A stretch of 64,000 bases of DNA from Bradyrhizobium sp. 139 (GTDB lineage: Bacteria; Pseudomonadota; Alphaproteobacteria; Rhizobiales; Xanthobacteraceae): NCBI RefSeq assembly GCF_023074175.1, contig NZ_JADPKS010000028.1:145581-209580 (forward strand). The letters run 5' to 3'. The notes below the pieces were generated by a model. The model searched no databases and was not told where the DNA came from. It was given only the letters and a program-made list of their open reading frames with translations. A program made the position numbers and the translations under genes. The first letter of the stretch is position 1. Every line of letters starts with the position of its first letter. Below are positions 58,232 through 64,000 of this stretch, in pieces.

Positions 58232-58516
58232 CTACTCCGATCTGCCCGGCGCTTGCCTGCGGCCCTGGGATGACCGAGACGGCGCAGCGGGGGAATCCGG
58301 CACGAGGAGCCTCGCCACCTCGGCCTCGCGCAGCTCCTTGCGGACCTTGCGCGCATTGCGCATCGCGCGCTTGATGAAGGGGTGTTGGGAGTCCTCGGCG
58401 AAGAACAGCACGACTTCGCAGCCCGGACATTGCCTGGAATAGCCGTCCTGCAATCGCCCGGCGTGATCGCGAAACACGTTCTTGCACCGCGTGCACTGAA
58501 CCTGGACCGAACTCAT
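58232..58516 (-). CDS. Zinc-ribbon-like basic protein
   Basis: A 94-residue protein: VQCTRCKNVF and RQCPGCEVVLFF (two CxxC pairs), like MJ0042-type zinc fingers, followed by a Lys/Arg-rich helix (KRAMRNARKVRKELREAEV). Function unknown; nucleic-acid binding is possible. The longer open frame to 58798 has no better start. Confidence 0.7.
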   Translation of the reverse strand: MSSVQVQCTRCKNVFRDHAGRLQDGYSRQCPGCEVVLFFAEDSQHPFIKRAMRNARKVRKELREAEVARLLVPDSPAAPSRSSQGRRQAPGRSE

Positions 58517-58704
58517 GCGCGGACAACAATGACTGATGGAAATGGATCGACAAGGTGAGCCCGTATATCTGAAGAAAGGCTGAAGGCTGGCTGTGAATTG
58601 GCCGGGTGTCTTGCCGCATGCGATATCGGGGGACGAGCGGCCAAGCGCTATCGGCCCTCGCGATAGGCCGCGGGCACAGTTCATCAAAATCGTCCGATCA
58701 GCCG

Positions 58705-58944
58705 CTATTGCTTGGCAGCCAGCGCGTCGAGGCAATGGTTGAGATAGGCGGTACGATCCCTGGGCAGCACCTTGTCGAGATCCGCCTTCAGCGCGCATTC
58801 GCGCTGCCGCACCTGCTCGGCCCGGCGCTTCTCGGCAGCCTCCCGATATTCGGGGGCGACCTTGTCGGGGTCGACCAGCGCCTGTGAGCGGGCGGGAGTT
58901 GTCACGGCGAGCGCAATGGCGGCGATGATAATGAGCTGTTTCAA
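58705..58944 (-). CDS. Small secreted hypothetical protein
   Basis: A 79-residue protein: signal peptide (residues 1-20, ending PARSQA), then an Arg/Glu-rich helix (EYREAAEKRRAEQVRQRECALK) and a C-terminal segment with one more cysteine (LNHCLDALAAKQ). The start is TTG with GGAGG six bases upstream. Function unknown. Confidence 0.75.
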   Translation of the reverse strand: MKQLIIIAAIALAVTTPARSQALVDPDKVAPEYREAAEKRRAEQVRQRECALKADLDKVLPRDRTAYLNHCLDALAAKQ

Positions 58945-59098
58945 ATGAGCCTCCGGAAAAAGCTCAGTCTAGCCCTCGGGCTGCGAGAGCTCAAACGGCA
59001 AGTTCGGTGAGACGACCGACAGCGCAGCCTGTTCGCGCCGCGTCGCCCAGGGCTGGTGGATTTGGTTCGACGACCTCAAATTGGGCCAGTGAAGTCCG

Positions 59099-59341
59099 TC
59101 ACTTCGGGGCGTGGTCGATCTTGTGTCCCAGATGCCCGGTGTCGTGGTCGCGGCGCAATTGGCTCAGCGATGTCTCGTTCAATTGATGCAAGACTTCGCT
59201 GAGTTGGGTGGTATCGGGATAACCGGCCGCAAACCCCTTTCCGTAGATCTTGCGCAACGTACCGACCAGCGTGTTGCCGTGCTTCTTGCTGATCGCGCCA
59301 TCCTTGTCCTGATGGCGGCCATCGAGGCCGGATCCCTTCAT
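59099..59341 (-). CDS. Small hypothetical protein
   Basis: An 80-residue hydrophilic protein beginning MKGSGLDGRHQDKDGAISKKHGNTL. It has LRKIYGKGFAAGYP and a helix (LSEVLHQLNETSLSQLRRDHDTG) near the end. It looks like the small conserved proteins common in Bradyrhizobium. GGGAGAAA precedes the ATG at 59341. Function unknown. Confidence 0.75.
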   Translation of the reverse strand: MKGSGLDGRHQDKDGAISKKHGNTLVGTLRKIYGKGFAAGYPDTTQLSEVLHQLNETSLSQLRRDHDTGHLGHKIDHAPK

Positions 59342-59500
59342 GTGTTTCTCCCTGTGCGGCGTCTTAAGCGCCTGGAGAGAGCGTGCTCCCAAACGGGTTG
59401 ATTGGCAACGGTGCGCGGCAGTTGAGCATCGGTCCGCGCCGTAGCAGAGCACGGTTGGCGTGTTACATAAGCCGGAGCGGAGTCGATGGGAGCCGATACG

Positions 59501-59803
59501 ATGCGCTCTGTTTTGGCCATGGGCCTCTTGATCGTCCTGTGCACGTCGGCAAACGCCGCAACGGTGCATCACGCGCGTGCGCGCAGTCCAGCCGCCGCAC
59601 GCCATCCTCCGGTCGATCGTTCTGGTACGGACGTGAATTCTCACCCGCGCTTCGCGGTCCCCGGCTGGAGCGATGAAGCAACGCAGCGCTGGCTCATAAC
59701 GCCTCGTCCAACGTCGGCCGGGGCGGGTAGCCACGGGGGTGTGGAAAGATCGACCGCGCCGTGTGAAGCGGTTCACACGCGATGGTCGAGACCGCTGCTA
59801 TGA
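59501..59803 (+). CDS. Small secreted protein (HHARAR type, copy 2)
   Basis: A 100-residue protein with signal peptide (MRSVLAMGLLIVLCTSANA). Then ATVHHARARSPAAARHPP, similar to the gene at 53021. The C-terminus (ERSTAPCEAVHTRWSRPLL) is different. Function unknown; there is no strong ribosome site. Confidence 0.55.
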   Translation: MRSVLAMGLLIVLCTSANAATVHHARARSPAAARHPPVDRSGTDVNSHPRFAVPGWSDEATQRWLITPRPTSAGAGSHGGVERSTAPCEAVHTRWSRPLL

Positions 59804-59972
59804 AGGCCTCATTGCTTGACCGATTGATATTTCGAAAACGCCGCAGCGCTCCCACCAGGCGCTGCGGTTTTCATGTCGATCACCGCCACGGCCAGAGCGG
59901 GCGAAGCGCGATCGGATGGGCGGGTGCTTTCTGAAAAGCGCCGACGGCGTGGCGTCTAAGAAGGCGTGGCGA

Positions 59973-60143
59973 CTAAGCGGCTTGCTCCTCAAACGAGGTG
60001 TAGACCCGGCCGGCCGGATCAACGATCTGAACGTCCCGACAGCCGTCCTCGATAAGTTCCCGGGCCTTCTTGAGGGCGGCGGCGAGTGACAGCCGCTTCA
60101 GGCTGACGACGCCCGCCGTGTCGAAACCGCTGATTTCAAACAT
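59973..60143 (-). CDS. Small hypothetical protein
   Basis: A 56-residue protein (MFEISGFDTAGVVSLKRLSL; ending CRDVQIVDPAGRVYTSFEEQ). AGGAGGAG lies before the ATG at 60143, the strongest ribosome site in this part. Function unknown. Confidence 0.7.
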   Translation of the reverse strand: MFEISGFDTAGVVSLKRLSLAAALKKARELIEDGCRDVQIVDPAGRVYTSFEEQAA

Positions 60144-60842
60144 GCCGCTCCTCCTGTTTTGTTGAATGCTACACTTTTCAGGCGGGTTGTCTCCCGGCTT
60201 TTTGGACAGGGCGCCTGGAACATTTTTGCACCAGCACGTCCTGGCGCACCGCCCCGGCCTTGTTGCCGCGATCACACCGAAGAGGCGTCTTATGCCCGGT
60301 GCACGATCGGGCGCCGGCTAAAAGCGCGAAAACAACCCCATGCACAGTAGCTAAGTCCTGCCGGCACAATGCCTTCTTGCATCCGGCGGAAAAGCCGTTT
60401 GACGCGTCGGGCAAAACAGTGGCATTCTGCCATCTTCGGAAAATCCGCCGCGGACAAAAGCCGCCGACAAAATCTGCTTCCCGGCCTCGGGGAGGGGCGT
60501 TTGCACCTCCGTGAGCATGGGCACTTGAAGCGAGGCTGGACACGCCGTCCGTCAGTGGCGTTGCCAGTGCTTTGGCGCTCACAGGGCGTCGCCGCGGGGC
60601 CGGGTATTCGGTGGTCCGGAGTGAGCCGCTGTCATTGTGACTCCCCGGGCATTTGAGTCATCTGCATCGCACAGACCCCGTATTCGGCCGGGGTGGCTGG
60701 GCCTGCCGGACGGCCAAGCCGCTAACGTGAAATTAAGCCGAAAAGCCCACAATTTTGGGCAGTTGTAGGTGGGTGCTGCGTAGAGGAGCCGTCGCGAGGA
60801 CGTTCCGGCGTCGGCTTCCTTTTGCTCGCTCATTTGAGGTCA
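60144..60842. other. 700-bp gap without a supported gene
   Basis: Several frames of 60-130 codons are open on either strand but none has a ribosome site, signal or domain. Presumably holds promoters for the 59973 gene (-) and the 60843 gene (+). No tRNA or known RNA was recognised. Confidence 0.4.
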
Positions 60843-61511
60843 ATGCACATGACCACGACATCCGAAACGCAAGGCCTCGTCGACCAATTCGACCCCGCAG
60901 CACTCGCGCTCGCAGCTGCAGCACCCGAACCCATAACCCCAGACGCTCCAGTACCGATCAAGCGGGCCAGCCGGAAATCGGTCATGGCGCTGTCGGTGTG
61001 TGCCTTGGCGATCAATGGTTCGGCGGCCATCTACACATTGCCGTCCGGTTTTCCGTCGCTGAATGTTGGCAGTCTGGCTGAACTGCTTCCGCGGCAAGAG
61101 GCTTCCGCGCCAAAACCGGATCCGATTGTCGCTGCCTTGAAGGATATTCAGTCGGCCCAGCAGCAACATGCCGCCTCGCTGCAGGAGAGCAACTACTCAG
61201 TGCAGCAAAATGCAGCTCTGCTGCAGCAGGATTCAATGGTGCTGCTTTCACTGCGACAGAGCATCACGGACGAACGGGGCGATGTGAGGAAGATATCTTC
61301 GCAGCTATCCACGCTCATCGCGAAGGTCGACTCGCTGCAAAATGCAATGATGTCGGACGTCACGTCCTCCATTCGAAGAGCGCATGCTCGCTACGGACTG
61401 TCCGCAGCGATGCGCAAGCGGATGGCTCGGCAGTCGAAATCCGTAGGGCCTGTTTCGGTTGGAGGAGCGCCGCTGAGTGTGCCGGCTACAATTTCAGCTC
61501 CGGAGAGCTGA
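60843..61511 (+). CDS. Membrane-anchored coiled-coil hypothetical protein
   Basis: A 222-residue protein. Residues 40-65 include a probable membrane segment (SVMALSVCALAINGSAAIYTL). The rest is largely helical and Gln-rich (QSAQQQHAASLQESNYSVQQNAALLQQ), a coiled coil, with a basic segment SSIRRAHARYGLSAAMRKRM near 180-200. No family recognised. A GAGGT site is four bases before the ATG at 60843. Confidence 0.75.
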   Translation: MHMTTTSETQGLVDQFDPAALALAAAAPEPITPDAPVPIKRASRKSVMALSVCALAINGSAAIYTLPSGFPSLNVGSLAELLPRQEASAPKPDPIVAALKDIQSAQQQHAASLQESNYSVQQNAALLQQDSMVLLSLRQSITDERGDVRKISSQLSTLIAKVDSLQNAMMSDVTSSIRRAHARYGLSAAMRKRMARQSKSVGPVSVGGAPLSVPATISAPES

Positions 61512-61926
61512 GGGCACGACGAGTAAATCACTCGGGACTGTGTTCGCGCTGACTTGGCCCGCGGGTTCACGCTGAAGGCTCTCTTGCCCCGAGTTGGAAT
61601 TGGGGACGGTCGTCAATTCCAGGCCTAGTTTAGTGCACTGTCACCGTTACTGAGGGAATGCAGCTAATCGCTACAAGGCACTACCACCACTGCAATCGAG
61701 CCTTGCGAAGAGTTCGAACGGCAAGGCCGGATGTATAGAAGGGCGGACGGGACTTTCGTGCCGATGGTGGCGGGCTCGTTGGCGGAGGATCTCGCAGTCG
61801 AACAGTTTGAGGTGTGTTCGAGTGGTTGACTGAGAGCGCAGGGGTATTGTTGTGGCGATAGTGAACTTGCCAAACGATGATCACTCCCGGTTAGCCCGGA
61901 TGGGGGCGACCGGGGAGGATATGCCC
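61512..61926. other. Gap with one repeat copy
   Basis: Contains the repeat at 61622-61650 and no supported gene. An in-frame GTG at 61852 could lengthen the excisionase-like gene, but the ribosome site favours 61927. Confidence 0.4.
61622..61650 (+). repeat. Short repeat, copy A
   Basis: The core GTGCACTGTCACCGT, preceded by GGCCTAGTTT. It matches copy C (63349-63377) over 29 bases with five differences. Copies A and C are direct repeats that bracket 1.7 kb. Confidence 0.75.
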
Positions 61927-62220
61927 ATGACACTCAAAGAAGCGTGCACGGTAGTTTTTCAAGATGCTATTACGCCCGCGACATTGAAGGCGGAGGCGTG
62001 TCGCGGAAACCTCGTGATCTGTAAGATCGGGCGGGCGTATTTTGTGACTTGGCGCGATCTGAATGCGATGTGGGAGAAGTGTCGGCTGCAAGCACCGCCT
62101 CGCGCGGTCCGAGGGGAGCCCACGGAGAACTGGCCTGAAGAGGTGAGGAGGCCCGCCGCACTGGCAGCGCTGAAATTCAGGGTCGAAGCGCTCAAGGCAG
62201 CCGGGAGGAAGAAGCGCTAG
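61927..62220 (+). CDS. Excisionase-like small DNA-binding protein
   Basis: A 97-residue protein. MTLKEACTVVFQDAITPATLKAEACRGNL and ICKIGRAYFVTWRDLNAMW match the winged-helix pattern of excisionase-type (MerR-like) proteins. A basic C-terminus follows (ALKAAGRKKR). GGGGAGG is upstream of ATG 61927. No integrase is adjacent in the window. It may be a leftover of an integrative element. Confidence 0.75.
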   Translation: MTLKEACTVVFQDAITPATLKAEACRGNLVICKIGRAYFVTWRDLNAMWEKCRLQAPPRAVRGEPTENWPEEVRRPAALAALKFRVEALKAAGRKKR

Positions 62221-62388
62221 ACTCGGGCCTCCGGGGCTGTAAGCCGAACGACCATATCGTGCGATCCGCTGGCAGACTGGAAAGGTTTGCTAACTAGGCT
62301 CCAGCCACGATTTATCTTGCACCTAAAGTTTAGTCTGTTTCATCATGCGCCCTGCGTACCCAGCTTCAAACATGACATTGGACGCACC

Positions 62389-63053
62389 ATGAAGCAGTTA
62401 TTCTATTGGTTAGCGGGTATTGGTTTCGGCGGGGCTATCTTCCTGAACGTTTTGATTGCGACTAGCTATTCGCACAACACAGGCGCTCTAAATTTGCTGT
62501 CCGTTCTCGGAATCGTGCAGGTGCTTGCGGTTCTGGTCGGTATCTACCTCCTCGGCAAGTGGGCGGCTTCGAAAATGGCCAGACGTGACGAGAGCGGTAA
62601 TGCGCCCTTTCTGAAGACACCTGAGGTCAAGTCTTTAGAGCCGACTTTGAGCACGAAATGGACGGCGCTCTCGGAATTCGACGGCGAGATAAGAACAGCT
62701 GTGCAAACGCTCCGCCCTCACGGTTCCAAATGGGAAACGAAGCTTGCGGAAGCCTTCTTTGCTTTGCAGGAAGATCGACGTTATCTGCAAGGAATAGTTG
62801 ATAGGCTTGTAGAGCAAGCCAAAGCGGAACGGGCGGAAATTTGGAAAAGGGACTTTCGATATACGGCAAATGGTGAACCCTGTACGGAGGAATCAATCCA
62901 AGTGCTGCGTGAAAGCAAGAGCGCGGGTACGAGTTGGCCGTGGAAGGCAAGGGCATTTTTACCGTGCAACTCAATGGCAAGTCGTATCTCTATTCCAATT
63001 CCGACATCCTCCGGTTTGGAGATACTCTACGCAAACGTTCTGACCCTCTATGA
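62389..63053 (+). pseudogene. Frameshifted membrane-protein gene
   Basis: The frame starting at ATG 62389 gives two membrane segments (WLAGIGFGGAIFLNVLIA and LLSVLGIVQVLAVLVGIYLLG), then a helical soluble part up to QVLRE near 62913. There the coding sense appears to jump: a sensible C-terminus (KQERGYELAVEGKGIF...DILRFGDTL) continues in another frame and ends at TGA 63051-63053. A one-base loss in the AAA run at 62912-62914 would explain it. It may be a pseudogene or a sequencing error. Function unknown. Confidence 0.6.
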
Positions 63054-63065
63054 AAACGAGCAGCG

Positions 63066-63317
63066 TCAACCCGAATACGTATTGAACCTGCCGTGCTTCA
63101 CGCCGCGAATGTACCCGCGCGACACGCGCTCTTCCATCTCGCGCTCTAAAAACTCGTTCGCAATCAACAGCACCTTCACAGCTTCGCGTGCGTCACCGCC
63201 GCAGGCTGCGATGGCCTGATCGGCGGCAGCTTCCAGAGTCTGCGCGTCCGATTGCAGTTTGTGAGCGGCGCGTTCAGATATGGGGGAACCAACGGTAGAA
63301 TTACGGTGACAGTGCAC
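63066..63317 (-). CDS. Small conserved helical protein
   Basis: An 83-residue protein. Core: SERAAHKLQSDAQTLEAAADQAIAACGGDAREAVKVLLIANEFLEREM, a pattern I recall from short Bradyrhizobium proteins. The likely start is GTG 63317, which lies inside repeat copy B, so the first residues (MHCHRNSTV) may be recent and derived from the repeat. Function unknown. Confidence 0.6.
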   Translation of the reverse strand: MHCHRNSTVGSPISERAAHKLQSDAQTLEAAADQAIAACGGDAREAVKVLLIANEFLEREMEERVSRGYIRGVKHGRFNTYSG

Positions 63318-63377
63318 TCAACCCGAAAGACTGGCTGAATCCGTGCTTGGCCTAGTTGAATGCACTGTTACCGTAAT
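63300..63377. repeat. Inverted pair of short repeats (copies B and C)
   Basis: ATTACGGTGACAGTGCACT (63300-63318, copy B, inverted) and the reverse element ending ACCGTAAT (63356-63377, copy C) are 22-bp arms with 20 matches around a 34-base centre. Copy C belongs to the 29-base unit at 63349-63377, a direct repeat of copy A. Confidence 0.8.
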
Positions 63378-63500
63378 CCCAAGGCTAAGAAAGGTGTCTA
63401 GCTTACCTACTGGCAGGTACATGATTGGTAACGCCACGAAGATCCACACGGCTATCGCCACGAGGCTCACAGTCGCGATGATCGAATCTGGCCGCTTCAT
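63318..63500 (-). CDS. Possible small membrane protein
   Basis: A 60-residue protein beginning MKRPDSIIATVSLVAIAVWIF with two short membrane-like segments (SLVAIAVWIFVALPIMYL and FLSLGITVTV). Its last 25 residues are translated from the inverted repeats (TVTVHST comes from copy C). GGGGTG precedes the ATG at 63500. Function unknown. Confidence 0.5.
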   Translation of the reverse strand: MKRPDSIIATVSLVAIAVWIFVALPIMYLPVGKLDTFLSLGITVTVHSTRPSTDSASLSG

Positions 63501-63565
63501 TTTCACCCCAATCAACTCAGGCTAACGAGGCGCAACGCGAGGGCGAGCGCAAAGAAGAAGGGCTT

Positions 63566-63964
63566 CTATCGAGGTTTGACGCACGGGTCGACGGCATAGG
63601 CGCATTGCTCGCCGGCCGTGATGAGACCGCCCGTTGGCCCTTGATAGTTGACCGCGGCGACAGCACCGCCGGTCATCACGACGTTGACGTGACAGAAGCG
63701 TCGCGAGGAAACCCCGGAAAAGCTTCCGTACGAAGCCGAGCCGCTGGCGACCACCGTGCCATCGCCCGAATTGTAGGACCAAACTTCCGTTTGTCCTTCA
63801 GCCGCTTTATTTGCAGGCGGTCCCATGCAGGCCAGCACCTGTTCCTTAGACATGCCCACCATCTGCGCGCGCGCATCTTGGGTAAGCCCCCGGTGAAGGC
63901 CGCCTTCCCGGATCGTGCTCAAGCGTGAGATGCTTTGCTCATTAATTTGCAAACAAATGAGCAA
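63566..63964 (-). CDS. SmpA/OmlA-like protein, probably 5'-altered
   Basis: The conserved part (MSKEQVLACMGPPANKAAEG, then TEVWSYNSGDGTVVASGSASYGSFSG) resembles small OmlA-like lipoproteins. A signal peptide with a lipobox would be expected, but the upstream residues (SRLSTIREGGLHRGLTQDARAQMVG) show none. The frame is open to the window edge. Start codon uncertain: TTG 63964, ATG 63862 or beyond the window. Possibly a truncated gene. Confidence 0.55.
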   Translation of the reverse strand: MLICLQINEQSISRLSTIREGGLHRGLTQDARAQMVGMSKEQVLACMGPPANKAAEGQTEVWSYNSGDGTVVASGSASYGSFSGVSSRRFCHVNVVMTGGAVAAVNYQGPTGGLITAGEQCAYAVDPCVKPR

Positions 63965-64000
63965 ACGTGACGACGGTAACGGTTCTATCCGGTCCAGAGC

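Noticed and set aside
60260..60656. Overlapping small frames on the plus strand
   Set aside because: No ribosome site, odd composition, mutually overlapping frames.

Overview
The window is about 64 kb of GC-rich alphaproteobacterial chromosome. Gene content and order (yajC-secD-secF, uvrA/ssb/gyrA, kup, coaD, queA, asd, tgt), many short secreted proteins of the type seen in Bradyrhizobium, and several kinds of interspersed palindromic repeats all point to Bradyrhizobium or a close relative (inference from family knowledge; no rRNA is present to confirm it). No rRNA, tRNA, CRISPR array or intact insertion sequence was found.

Layout. 0-7 kb: a DUF815 ATPase divergent from the SecDF-YajC operon, which continues into two homologues of mitochondrial complex I assembly factors, then a threonine ammonia-lyase. 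7-16.8 kb: mostly minus-strand genes, including a class V aminotransferase, a CAP-domain protein, a kinase-like/AMP-binding-C fusion coupled to trmFO, a lytic transglycosylase and small secreted or membrane proteins. 17-24 kb: an acyl-CoA synthetase with a tandem PPC-domain protein, two tandem paralogous ATPases, a gene-poor repeat-like stretch, and an MxaD-like/beta-propeller pair. 24.9-34 kb: uvrA, two outer-membrane beta-barrel genes, ssb and gyrA, with LexA-type GTTC-N7-GTTC boxes in front of uvrA (one) and ssb (two). 34-45.5 kb: kup, coaD, two cyclophilins, queA, asd, a PepSY protein, a TetR regulator, a patatin-like lipoprotein and tgt. 45.5-60 kb: cysK, a caspase-like protein, a DMT exporter, RidA, acetoacetate-CoA ligase, an AI-2E family permease, a Nudix hydrolase and many small secreted or zinc-ribbon proteins. 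60-64 kb: a less GC-rich accessory tail with an excisionase-like gene, a frameshifted membrane gene and copies of a short repeat.

The most interesting signal is not a standard gene. Upstream of asd is a canonical promoter that starts transcription almost at the ATG of a 23-codon ORF. That ORF is crowded with Thr codons (8) and two Lys codons, and is followed by a GC-rich hairpin with a U-run and an alternative pairing. This is the full layout of a ribosome-mediated transcription attenuator that would sense products of the aspartate pathway. Also notable: a tRNA-guanine transglycosylase in which all four zinc ligands appear substituted; a shared 17-bp imperfect palindrome embedded in two promoters on either side of a TetR gene; and the kinase-like/acyl-adenylate-enzyme C-domain fusion.
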